A DNA stretch of 64,000 nucleotides from Ferrimonas gelatinilytica (GTDB taxonomy: Bacteria; Pseudomonadota; Gammaproteobacteria; Enterobacterales; Shewanellaceae), in contig NZ_BAABLF010000006.1 of assembly GCF_039544205.1 (NCBI RefSeq), forward strand, positions 318,062-382,061, read 5' to 3'. The notes beneath the pieces are model-generated. The model saw only the letters and a list, made by a program, of their open reading frames with translations, had not been told where the DNA came from and ran no database searches. Position numbers and translations under genes: made by a program. This document shows positions 43,547 through 51,869 of this stretch, one piece after another (the stretch's first letter is position 1; the number at the start of each line of letters is the position of its first letter).

Positions 43547-46174
43547 TCAGGCGTCCGGGCAGCGCAGTGTTGCCTCAGCGGCCCCACCGGGTACCAGAGT
43601 GATCTTGCCAAAGTCGATTTGCATCCTGGCCTCGGTTTCGAGGGCAACAGGTGCGGTGATCTTGGCGAAGTTGACTCCTTGCTGGGCGAAGCAGCGCAGA
43701 TCGACACTGACAGTCCCCCACTGCTGCTCCAGACGGTTGAGGGCCTCATGGAGGGCAACCTTACCCTGGCACTGGCCTTCACAGGCCATGGTCAGGAAAA
43801 GCGGTGATTCAATGGCGTCGGCGCTGTGCAACTCGATGCTCAGGGCAGAGTCCGCCTCAAGGTAGGCACGGAGATCCTCAGGGAAGTTACCCTGCAGTCC
43901 CACCCAGCCACGCCCTTGGCCGTTGAAAGCCACAGTGCGGACATCCTCCTGTACGTCCCTGTCCGCGGATTTCAGGGTGACAACGTCGTTGCTCTGGATG
44001 CTGCTGCTCACCGTTTGCTGAGTTTGCTGTTCCCCCAACTGGGCGCCCATCATCATGTGCCAGGGTGCCTTGACCGCCTGCGCAAACAGGGTCTGGGAGG
44101 TGACCTTGAGTTGCGATAGACCATTATCTTCCGACAGGTTACCGGCCAGGGTGCTGGGCTCGCCCGCCTTGAGGCCGAAGCCGTAGGGCAGTAGAGGTTT
44201 CACGTCGGCATCCTGAAAGTTGACCCGTGCCTGTTGCGGGCTGGCGGGCCAGGAGAAGGGCAGGGTGCCGGTGAAGTCATGTCGAACCTGGCCGTCGGCA
44301 TCGCGAAAGAGAACATCCGCCACGCCGGCGCCTTCGGTACCTGGCAGCCAGGCCGCCACAAAGGCATCGGAGGCGTTAAGCTCGGGGTTGATCCACAGCG
44401 GACGGCCGCTGATGAAGACGGAGATAACAGGTATCCCTTGGGCCTTCAGACGGTTGAGCAGTGCCAGGTCGCGCTTGTTGCCCCGCTGGTACTCCAGGTT
44501 GTCCAGATCACCATTCCCCTCTGCGTAGGGGTCCTCGCCGAACACCACGATGGCAGCATCCGGCAGGGTGGGTTCGTCCCAGCTGCCATCCGCGCTCAAC
44601 ACGGCACGACCGCCCGCGCTCTTGACGGTATCGGCAATACCCGCGTAGATGGAGGTGGCACCCGGGAACTCGTGGTTCTGGTTGCCCGTACCCTGCCAGG
44701 TGATGGACCAGCCACCGGACTGCTTGCCGATGTTATCGGCACCATCGCCAGCGATCAGGAGGGTTTGGCCAGGCATCAATGGCAGCAGGTTACCGTCATT
44801 TTTCAACAGCACCAGGGATTCCCTGACGGCTTCTCGGGCGATAGCCCTGTGGTCAGGGTGGCCGATGAGGGCGGTTTTTCCGGACAGAGGCCGGTTTGCC
44901 GGGCTGGGCTTGTCGAAGAGACCGGCGCGGAATTTCACCCGCAGGATCCGCGCAACGGCATCGTCGATGCGACTTTGCGGGATCGTCCCATCGCGGACCT
45001 GGGCGATGGTGTTGTGGTAGAGCGGCTTCCAGGCATCGGTGGGCACCATGAAGATGTCCAGGCCAGCGTTGATCGCCTGGGGGCAGGACTCGTTGCTGCA
45101 GCCGGGGATCTGGCCGTGGCCATTCCAGTCACCGACCACCAGGCCGTCGAAGCCCATTCGGGTCTTGAGCACATCGGTAAGCAGGTAGGGGTTACCGTGG
45201 TTCTTCACCCCGTGCCAGCTGTTGAAGGAGGCCATCACGGTCTGGGCACCGGCCTCCAGGCCACCGACGTAGCCCTGGCCGTGGATCTCAAACAGTTCCC
45301 GCTCCGATGCCAGGGCATCGCCCTGGTCGTCACCGCCTTCGGTGCCGCCATCCCCCAGGAAGTGCTTGACGGTGGCGATAACACGTTGCTCGGAAAGGAA
45401 GTCCTTATCGGCAGCGCCCTGCAGGCCCTCGACGATGGCGCGGGAGTAGTCACGCACGACGGCCGGATCCTCGGAATAACTTTCGTAGGTACGGCCCCAG
45501 CGGTCATCCCGGGCGACCGCAACGGTGGGGGCGAAAACCCAATCGATGCCGGTTGCCATCACCTCTCGGGCGGTTGCGGCGGCGATCTTTTCAATCAGCT
45601 CGGGGTTTCGGGCGGCGCCCAGACCGATGTTATGGGGGAAGAGCGTCGCGCCGATGACGTTGTTGTGACCGTGCACCGCATCGGTGCCCCACATGGTGGG
45701 AATGGCGATGCCATCCTGACTGTCATCCATGGAGGCCTGGTACATCGCTTCGGCGAGGTTGATCCACTCCTCGGGGGTCGCGTGCTTGTTGTTGTGCGGG
45801 TAGGAGCCGCCGCCGTTAAGGTAGGAACCGAATCCGTACCGGCGCATATCCTCGACGGTGATATCCCGGATCTCAGGTTGGATCATCTGGGCCACCTTCT
45901 GCTCCAGCGTCATGGTGGCAAGAAGCTGCTCTACCCGCTGCTCAAGGGCCGCATCGCCCTGGTGGGGCAGTGTCAGCTTGGGCCAGATCTTGATGTCGGT
46001 CGGCTGCCCATCCACCTCGTAGCCATGGGCAGAGGAGAAGGCGGTATCGGCGGGAGCCTCCGGGGAGGCCTTGTCCGCGGAGGCTGCGTCCGTGCAGGCG
46101 GTGAGGAACCCGAGGGTACTCAGGATAAACAGCGGGCCCAGTGGACCCGTACGGTTAATGGTGTTGTGTCTCAT
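43547..46174 (-). CDS. Secreted GH3 beta-glucosidase / exo-beta-glucanase lipoprotein
   Basis: 875 residues. A signal sequence with a lipobox-like LTAC (Cys27) precedes the mature protein. The GH3 N-domain has MTLEQKVAQMIQPEI, GTDAVHGHNNVIGATLFPHN, RVIATVKHFLGDGGTEGG and the nucleophile Asp at about 349 in GLVVGDWNGHGQ. The (alpha/beta)6 C-domain has ESLVLLKNDGNLLPL, GGWSITWQG and VVFGEDPYAEG. A beta-rich end is carbohydrate-binding-like. This resembles marine ExoP-type enzymes that cleave glucose from beta-1,3/1,4-glucans. It is downstream of the sugar transporter by 59 bp. Confidence 0.93.
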   Translation of the reverse strand: MRHNTINRTGPLGPLFILSTLGFLTACTDAASADKASPEAPADTAFSSAHGYEVDGQPTDIKIWPKLTLPHQGDAALEQRVEQLLATMTLEQKVAQMIQPEIRDITVEDMRRYGFGSYLNGGGSYPHNNKHATPEEWINLAEAMYQASMDDSQDGIAIPTMWGTDAVHGHNNVIGATLFPHNIGLGAARNPELIEKIAAATAREVMATGIDWVFAPTVAVARDDRWGRTYESYSEDPAVVRDYSRAIVEGLQGAADKDFLSEQRVIATVKHFLGDGGTEGGDDQGDALASERELFEIHGQGYVGGLEAGAQTVMASFNSWHGVKNHGNPYLLTDVLKTRMGFDGLVVGDWNGHGQIPGCSNESCPQAINAGLDIFMVPTDAWKPLYHNTIAQVRDGTIPQSRIDDAVARILRVKFRAGLFDKPSPANRPLSGKTALIGHPDHRAIAREAVRESLVLLKNDGNLLPLMPGQTLLIAGDGADNIGKQSGGWSITWQGTGNQNHEFPGATSIYAGIADTVKSAGGRAVLSADGSWDEPTLPDAAIVVFGEDPYAEGNGDLDNLEYQRGNKRDLALLNRLKAQGIPVISVFISGRPLWINPELNASDAFVAAWLPGTEGAGVADVLFRDADGQVRHDFTGTLPFSWPASPQQARVNFQDADVKPLLPYGFGLKAGEPSTLAGNLSEDNGLSQLKVTSQTLFAQAVKAPWHMMMGAQLGEQQTQQTVSSSIQSNDVVTLKSADRDVQEDVRTVAFNGQGRGWVGLQGNFPEDLRAYLEADSALSIELHSADAIESPLFLTMACEGQCQGKVALHEALNRLEQQWGTVSVDLRCFAQQGVNFAKITAPVALETEARMQIDFGKITLVPGGAAEATLRCPDA

Positions 46175-46233
46175 CGACTCATCCCTAATTGATTGTCCAC
46201 AAGAAAGCTAACTGTCTCTTCAGTGGGAGCATG

Positions 46234-47493
46234 TTAAGCCTGGGGGCGCGCTGCATGACAGCCCCGGGTGCCATAAAAGGCGATGTAGAGGTAACAGACC
46301 AGCGGCAGGGCAAAGGCGGCCTGTAGCCCCCACTGGTCCGCAAAGAACCCGGCCAGCATCGGGATCACCGCACCGCCGACGATCGCCAGGCACAAGATCC
46401 CGGAGCCCTGGCTGGTGTGCTGCTTAAGATCCTGGAGCGCCAGGCTGAAGATGGTGGGGAACATAATGGAGTTACAAAGGCCTACGAGCAACAGGGCCCA
46501 CATTGCCAGCGTACCGGCGCTGACGATGGCGATGCCAACCAGGACCACTGCGCAGCAGGCGTTGAACGCCAGGGCTCGGCCAGCGGCCACTTTCTGCATC
46601 ACGGCGGCACCGATGAATCGGCCGACCATGGCGCCACCGAAGTAGTAGGCGATGTAGTTGGCCGCTTCGGCATGGTTCAGGCCCCCGATCTCCGGTTGTG
46701 CCAGGAAGCTCACCAGGAAGCTGCCGATGGCCACCTCCGCGCCGACGTAGAGGAAGATCCCGACAGCACCGAGAACCAGGTGGGGATAGCGCCAGGCGCT
46801 GCCTCCCAGGTTTTGCCCCAGGGCAGCGGGTGTCTTCAGGCCCAGAAGCGGCAGCTTCAGAACCATAAACAGCAGCGCCAGGGCAAAGAGCGCGCCGGCA
46901 AGGATCAGGTAGGGCACCTGGACGTCCGAGGCGCTGGGCTCCAATGATGGATCATGGGAAGCGGCCAGGATCAGCCAGCTGCCAAACAGGGGCGCGACTG
47001 TGGTACCGAAAGAGTTGAATGCTTGGGTCAGCGTCAGGCGGGAAGAGGCGGTTTTCGCCGGGCCGAGCACGCTGACGTAGGGGTTTGCGGCAACCTGGAG
47101 GGTGGTGATCCCGGCGGCGAGGACGAACAGCGCCGTCAGGAACATGCCGTAGGAGGCAAAGCTGGCGGAGGGGTAGAACAGCAAACAGCCGAGACAGGCG
47201 ATCATCAGTCCCACCACGATCCCTTTCTGGTAGCCGATCCGGCCTACCAGGGCACCGGCAGGGATGGAAACCAGGAAGTAGGCGCCGAAGAAGCAGAACT
47301 GCACCAGCATCGCCTGGGCGTAACTGAGGGAGAACTGGGCCTTCAGGTAGGGGATCAGGATGTCATTGAGACAGGTGAGAAATCCCCACATGAAGAAAAG
47401 GGAGGTCAGCGCAATCAGCGCAAACCGGGTGTTGCTGGTGTTGTCGTTGTCCACCGCGGATATCGGGTCGGTGGAGATGGAGGCATCGGCCAT
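46234..47493 (-). CDS. FucP/GluP-type MFS sugar:proton symporter
   Basis: 419 residues from ATG 47493 (GGGAG 7 nt upstream; an adjacent ATG at 47496 is also possible). Twelve membrane segments. FucP-family landmarks are TSLFFMWGFLTCLNDILIPY, FFGAYFLVSIPAG, GYQKGIVVGL, ANPYVSVLG with SRLTLTQAFNSFGT, and EVAIGSFLVSF. Likely glucose or galactose uptake. In one unit with the GH3 gene, so extracellular glucose release and uptake are co-expressed. Confidence 0.92.
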   Translation of the reverse strand: MADASISTDPISAVDNDNTSNTRFALIALTSLFFMWGFLTCLNDILIPYLKAQFSLSYAQAMLVQFCFFGAYFLVSIPAGALVGRIGYQKGIVVGLMIACLGCLLFYPSASFASYGMFLTALFVLAAGITTLQVAANPYVSVLGPAKTASSRLTLTQAFNSFGTTVAPLFGSWLILAASHDPSLEPSASDVQVPYLILAGALFALALLFMVLKLPLLGLKTPAALGQNLGGSAWRYPHLVLGAVGIFLYVGAEVAIGSFLVSFLAQPEIGGLNHAEAANYIAYYFGGAMVGRFIGAAVMQKVAAGRALAFNACCAVVLVGIAIVSAGTLAMWALLLVGLCNSIMFPTIFSLALQDLKQHTSQGSGILCLAIVGGAVIPMLAGFFADQWGLQAAFALPLVCYLYIAFYGTRGCHAARPQA

Positions 47494-47568
47494 CATGGCT
47501 CTCCCAGGGTCATGGTTATCTGTAGCGACGGGATAAACAGGAGGAAACAACATGGACGCCATCCATTG

Positions 47569-47597
47569 TTGACCTTGCTACGCACAGTCACTAATCT
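47569..47597 (+). promoter_or_regulatory. Promoter for the GH1 gene
   Basis: TTGACC (47569-47574), a 17-bp spacer, TAATCT (47592-47597), with the LacI-type operator starting 2 bp after the -10. The GH1 start lies at 47780, giving a long leader with a GGCGGC-GTAAA-GCCGCC hairpin (about 47698-47714). Confidence 0.6.
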
Positions 47598-47599
47598 CA

Positions 47600-47613
47600 T
47601 GTAAGCGCTTACA
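47600..47613. promoter_or_regulatory. LacI-family operator in the divergent GH1 / MFS control region
   Basis: A perfect palindrome, TGTAAGCGCTTACA, with the central CG of LacI/GalR operators. It directly follows the GH1 -10 and, on the other strand, lies within the expected promoter of the transporter-GH3 unit, so a single repressor dimer could silence both. Confidence 0.8.
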
Positions 47614-47779
47614 TTGTTTCCGCAATGTTGCTTTTGTGTCAACGCCAACCGTGTAATCGGACAAAGAACCGAAGTTTCATCGGCGCACCGGGAAGCCGGC
47701 GGCGTAAAGCCGCCTCCATGAGCTGAGGTGTTATGGCGTGTCGAATCAATGCCAATGACGGTGAGCCCGAAGGGGCACC

Positions 47780-49156
47780 GTGAACAAAAATGAGAAAAGA
47801 ATGACCAGCCATCCTGCGAAACTGACCCTTCCCGGCCACTCCCGACTGCGTCAGTCAGAGTTTCTTTACGGTGTAGCGACCGCCTCTTTCCAGATCGAGG
47901 GGGCGGCGGACCGTCGCCAGCCCTCTATCTGGGACACTTTTTGCGCCACCGAGGGGAAGATCCGGGATGGCTCAGACGGGCAGGTCGCCTGCGATCACGT
48001 GCAGCGCTGGCAGGAGGACGTTGAGCTGATCCAATACCTTGGGGTCGATGCCTACCGCCTCTCCGTTTCCTGGGGGAGGTTGATGAATTCAGACGGGTCT
48101 CTTAACGAAGAGGGGGCAGAGTTCTATCTCTCGTTGCTCGACGAGTTGAATCGTCTCGGGATCAAGGTCTTTGTCACCCTCTACCACTGGGACCTGCCCC
48201 AGGCACTGGAAGATGAGGGAGGGTGGCTGAATCGGGAAACCGCCTACCGGTTCCGTGATTACGCGGATCTGGCCAGCCGGTTGTTCGGGGATCGCGTCTA
48301 CGCCTATGCCACCCTGAACGAACCGTTCTGCAGCGCCTACCTCGGCTACGAGGTGGGGATCCATGCCCCGGGTCTGGCCAAGCCCGCGTTCGGTCGCCAG
48401 GCCGCGCACCATCTTTTGTTGGCCCATGGCCTGGCGATGGCAGTGCTCAAGCGCAACTGTCCGCAGGCGCTTTGCGGCATCGTACTCAACTTCACCCCCT
48501 GCTATCCGCACAGCGACAGCGACGCGGATCGGGCCGCGGCCCGATACGCCGATGAGTATTTCAATCAGTGGTTCATCAAGCCACTGTTTGATGGTCGTTA
48601 CCCGGAGATCATTGCGTCACTGGATGAGGCCGACCGCCCGGTGATGGAACCGGGCGATGCCGAGATCCTGACCCACCCGATGGACTATATCGGCATCAAT
48701 TTTTATACCCGTGAGGTGTACGAGGCGGATCCCCATCACCCCTTCCGGACGGTGACGCTGCCGGATGTGGAGCGCACGGACATGGGCTGGGAGGTGTATC
48801 CCCAAGCCCTGACCGATCTTCTGGTGAGCCTAAACCGCACCTACCCGCTGCCGCCTATCTACATCACCGAGAATGGCATCGCCGTAGCGGACCAGTTACA
48901 GCCAAACGGGGTCCAAGATGTTGACCGGATCCGGTATTATCAGGCACACCTTGAGGCGGTGGATGCCGCCATCGAGCAGGGTGTCGATGTCCGTGGCTAT
49001 TTCGCCTGGAGTCTGATGGATAACTTCGAGTGGGCGGAGGGCTATCTCAAGCGCTTTGGCCTTGTCTACGTCGACTATGGAAGCCAGCAGCGCACCATTA
49101 AGGCAAGTGGTCACGCCTATCGAGACTTCATCCGCAGCCGCAGTGAGCGCAGCTAG
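47780..49156 (+). CDS. GH1 beta-glucosidase (family 1 glycoside hydrolase)
   Basis: 458 residues. Begins after an N-tail with FLYGVATASFQIEGAADRRQ, the GH1 entry motif. Acid/base Glu181 is in TLNEPFCSAYLG and nucleophile Glu364 in PPIYITENGIAV; YHWDLPQALED and SLMDNFEWAEGYLKRFG are intact. No signal peptide, so it is cytoplasmic and would cleave imported beta-glucosides such as cellobiose or laminaribiose. The GTG at 47780 (AAGGGG upstream) is taken; ATG 47801 also fits. Followed by a GPH symporter 24 bp on. Confidence 0.94.
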   Translation: MNKNEKRMTSHPAKLTLPGHSRLRQSEFLYGVATASFQIEGAADRRQPSIWDTFCATEGKIRDGSDGQVACDHVQRWQEDVELIQYLGVDAYRLSVSWGRLMNSDGSLNEEGAEFYLSLLDELNRLGIKVFVTLYHWDLPQALEDEGGWLNRETAYRFRDYADLASRLFGDRVYAYATLNEPFCSAYLGYEVGIHAPGLAKPAFGRQAAHHLLLAHGLAMAVLKRNCPQALCGIVLNFTPCYPHSDSDADRAAARYADEYFNQWFIKPLFDGRYPEIIASLDEADRPVMEPGDAEILTHPMDYIGINFYTREVYEADPHHPFRTVTLPDVERTDMGWEVYPQALTDLLVSLNRTYPLPPIYITENGIAVADQLQPNGVQDVDRIRYYQAHLEAVDAAIEQGVDVRGYFAWSLMDNFEWAEGYLKRFGLVYVDYGSQQRTIKASGHAYRDFIRSRSERS

Positions 49157-49180
49157 GAAAGATAAAGTAGGGAAACACAG

Positions 49181-50512
49181 ATGGTTGGGATCAGGGAAAA
49201 GATCGCCTATGGCTTGGGCGACACCGCGAGCAACATTGTCTTTCAGACCGTGATGCTGTTTTTGACCTTTTTTTACACGGACATCTTCGGGATCTCCCCC
49301 GCCTTCGTGGGCACCATGTTCCTGGTGGTACGGGTCATCGATGCGATCACCGACCCCCTGATGGGATGGATCACGGATCGCACCCAGACCCGCTGGGGCA
49401 AGTTTCGCCCCTACCTGCTCTGGTGCGCCCTGCCGTTTGGTGCCATCAGCGTTTTGGCCTTCACCACGCCGGATCTCTCCGAGCAGGGTAAGATGGCCTA
49501 CGCCTTCCTGACCTACATGCTGCTGATGCTGGCCTACACCGCCATCAATATCCCCTACTGTGCACTGGGGGCGGTACTGACGGAGGATCCCAAGGAGCGG
49601 GTATCGGTGCAAACCTACCGTTTCGTCTGTGCCATGCTCGGCGGGCTGCTGGTGTCCAGCCTGACTCTGCCCCTGGTGGATTACTTCGGTCAGGGGGATC
49701 AGGCCAAGGGGTATCAGTTGACGATGCTGGCCATGAGTATCCTGGGGGTCGGGCTGTTTCTGCTCTGTTTTCGTGGCACCCGTGAGCGGCTTCACCCACC
49801 GAAGACCCAGCAACAGCAGGGGGTGAAAACCCTGTTCGCGTCCCTGTGGCGCAATGACCAGTGGCGTGTCCTCTGCCTGGCGGCGCTGTTCCTGCTGACC
49901 GGCAATGTGCTCAAGAACACCCTGGCGATCTACTACGTGAAATACTACCTCGGTGCCCCTCAGAGCATCACCCTCTTCATCACCCTGGGGATGGTGGCGA
50001 ACATTATCGGTTGTCTCTGTGCCCAGCCCCTGGCAAAGCGGGTCTGCAAGGTCAAGGCCTATATCTGGCTTCAGCTGGCGGCGGCGGTCGTGTGTGCGGC
50101 GGCTTACTGGATAGGACCGGACCAGCCCCTGTTGGCTTTTGGCGCCTACATGCTCTGGTGCGGCCTGTTCAACATGGCAACCCCCCTGCTTTGGGCCAAG
50201 ATGGCGGATACGGTTGATTACGGCCAATACAAGACCGGGGTGCGCGTCACCGGGTTGGTCTACTCCTCGGTCATCTTCTTTATCAAGCTGGGCCTGGCGG
50301 TGGGGGGCGCGACGGCAGGTTGGCTGCTGGCGGGCTACGGTTACCAGGCGGACACCACACAAACCGATACCGCCCTTCACGGGATCCTCATCTCCTTCAC
50401 CCTCTACCCGGCGATCGGGTCACTGCTGGTGGCCGGCGTGATGCGCTGGTATACCCTGGACAACCGCACGGTGGAGAAAATGGAGTTAAAGCTCAATGGC
50501 CTGGCGCAATAG
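49181..50512 (+). CDS. GPH-family (glycoside-pentoside-hexuronide) sugar:cation symporter
   Basis: 443 residues, twelve membrane segments. MelB-like landmarks are REKIAYGLGDTASNIVFQTV, VVRVIDAITDPLMGWITDRT and RWGKFRPYLLWCALP, with ADTVDYGQYKTGVRVTG near the C-terminal half. It probably imports a disaccharide or oligosaccharide that the GH1 enzyme then cleaves. A second uptake system beside the FucP-type one suggests that both glucose and short oligomers are taken in (inference). Confidence 0.92.
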   Translation: MVGIREKIAYGLGDTASNIVFQTVMLFLTFFYTDIFGISPAFVGTMFLVVRVIDAITDPLMGWITDRTQTRWGKFRPYLLWCALPFGAISVLAFTTPDLSEQGKMAYAFLTYMLLMLAYTAINIPYCALGAVLTEDPKERVSVQTYRFVCAMLGGLLVSSLTLPLVDYFGQGDQAKGYQLTMLAMSILGVGLFLLCFRGTRERLHPPKTQQQQGVKTLFASLWRNDQWRVLCLAALFLLTGNVLKNTLAIYYVKYYLGAPQSITLFITLGMVANIIGCLCAQPLAKRVCKVKAYIWLQLAAAVVCAAAYWIGPDQPLLAFGAYMLWCGLFNMATPLLWAKMADTVDYGQYKTGVRVTGLVYSSVIFFIKLGLAVGGATAGWLLAGYGYQADTTQTDTALHGILISFTLYPAIGSLLVAGVMRWYTLDNRTVEKMELKLNGLAQ

Positions 50513-50563
50513 CGCAAGGTAAACTGCGGATAATTCTCATTTTTAACGGAGTGTAAAGCGGAT

Positions 50564-51565
50564 ATGGCGACCATCTACGATGTTTCGGTCATGGCCGGCG
50601 TATCCCTCGCCACGGTCTCAAGAGTCGTCAACAACAACGCGCGGGTCAGCGATAAGACCCGGCGTAAAGTCCTCGCGGCGATGGAGGCGCTGGATTATCG
50701 CCCCAACGCCATCGCCCGCTCCCTGGCATCCAATCGTTCCGACAGTGTTGGTGTGCTGGTTTCCCAACTGGAGGGCCCTTTCTACGGCCCCATGATGGCG
50801 GAGATCGAGAACGTGCTTCGTGGTGCCGGTAAGCACGTGATTATCGCTGCCGGGCATGGGGACGAGGAGCAGGAGAAGGAGGGGGTGCAGTTTCTGCTGA
50901 ACCGGGGCTGTGATGCGCTCATCCTGGATGTGGAAGCGGTGCCCGACGCCTACCTCGTCGAGCTTTGCCAGGGCCAGACCCCCATCGTGCTGATCAACCG
51001 TTATGTTACCGGCATTGACGATCGCTGCATCTACCTGGATAACGAACGGGGAGGGTACCTGTCGACACGACATATCCTCTCCCTCGGGCATCAAAAAACC
51101 GCTTACCTTTCCGGCCCGCTCTACAAGCTGGATGTTCAGCAGCGCATTAAGGGACACCAGCGTGCCCTGGAGGAGGCGGGATTGCCTTTCGATCCCGAGC
51201 TGTTTTTCGAGGGGGACTTTCACGAGGGCAGTGGTCGGGCGGGGATGGAGTATTTTCTCCGCTTAGGTCGGGCGTTTTCCGCCCTAATCTGCGCCAACGA
51301 CAGCATGGCTTCCGGGGCTATTGCCGCTGCCCTGGAAGCGGGACTGAGGGTGCCAGAGGATCTCTCTGTAATGGGCTACGATAACGTGCCGTTTCCCGCC
51401 TACATCTCGCCGAAGCTCTCCACCATCAGTAACCCCATCGACAAGATGGGCAAGATGGCAGCACTCTGGGTGCTACAGCATGTTTATGAAAAAACGGGTA
51501 CGAGTGTCACCGGTAAGTTCATGCCCGAGCTGATTGTCCGGGACTCCGCCCAAGCCCGTGATTGA
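50564..51565 (+). CDS. LacI/GalR-family transcriptional regulator
   Basis: 333 residues. The N-terminal HTH and hinge are ATIYDVSVMAGVSLATVSRV followed by ALDYRPNAIARSLASNRS. A periplasmic-binding-like ligand domain follows (VGVLVSQLEGPFYGPMMAEI; DALILDVEAVPD; ICANDSMASGAIAAALEAG; DLSVMGYDNVPFPAYISPKL). Located between the GPH symporter and TonB receptor, it is the natural candidate to bind the three operators in this locus. The ligand is likely a beta-glucoside (inference). The gene starts after GGAG about 14 nt upstream. Confidence 0.93.
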   Translation: MATIYDVSVMAGVSLATVSRVVNNNARVSDKTRRKVLAAMEALDYRPNAIARSLASNRSDSVGVLVSQLEGPFYGPMMAEIENVLRGAGKHVIIAAGHGDEEQEKEGVQFLLNRGCDALILDVEAVPDAYLVELCQGQTPIVLINRYVTGIDDRCIYLDNERGGYLSTRHILSLGHQKTAYLSGPLYKLDVQQRIKGHQRALEEAGLPFDPELFFEGDFHEGSGRAGMEYFLRLGRAFSALICANDSMASGAIAAALEAGLRVPEDLSVMGYDNVPFPAYISPKLSTISNPIDKMGKMAALWVLQHVYEKTGTSVTGKFMPELIVRDSAQARD

Positions 51566-51712
51566 GTTGACGGGCTGTCGCGCTGAAAACGTAACGCGGT
51601 TGTTACGACACTCACCTTTCTACCCTCAGGACGATTACCCCTACTAACTCTATCCATGTAAATCATATGGTTAGATCTGGTATCACAAAATTGCTCAAAT
51701 GTTAACGCAACG

Positions 51713-51741
51713 TTGACATGGGAGTTCAAGTCACCTATCTT
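51713..51741 (+). promoter_or_regulatory. Promoter of the TonB receptor gene
   Basis: TTGACA (51713-51718), 17-bp spacer, TATCTT (51736-51741). It has a consensus -35 and is followed 7 bp later by the operator. Confidence 0.7.
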
Positions 51742-51748
51742 GCAAAAA

Positions 51749-51762
51749 TGTAAGCGCTTTCA
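51749..51762. promoter_or_regulatory. LacI-family operator of the TonB receptor gene
   Basis: TGTAAGCGCTTTCA differs from the palindromic 47600 site at one position. It lies at about the start of transcription, a standard place for repression. Confidence 0.75.
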
Positions 51763-51869
51763 TTTTGGCTTTGGTGAGCCGACGAGTGACGAGTGCTAGC
51801 AAGACATCGTTTAAAACCAATGTAAAAACAAAACGTTGTACCTAGATATTGACTCGAAAGGGGAAAGGG

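Larger units (their letters stand above)
51566..51869. promoter_or_regulatory. Gene-free region upstream of the TonB receptor
   Basis: Contains the promoter and operator listed separately, and no supported gene. It is AT-richer than neighbouring genes. A leader of about 100 nt follows the operator before the receptor ATG. Confidence 0.6.

Noticed and set aside
44234..46192. 652-codon plus-strand frame across the GH3 gene
   Set aside because: It lies antisense to a well-supported GH3 gene; its translation is low-complexity Gly/Val/Asp without recognisable motifs.
48896..50380. 494-codon minus-strand frame opposite GH1 and the GPH symporter
   Set aside because: Shadow of two clear genes; His/Gln/Gly-rich without a domain.
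50520..50563. Possible autoregulatory operator before the LacI-family gene (TGTAAAGCGGATAT)
   Set aside because: Only a partial match, in one half, to the operators at 47600 and 51749, and it overlaps the ribosome-binding region.
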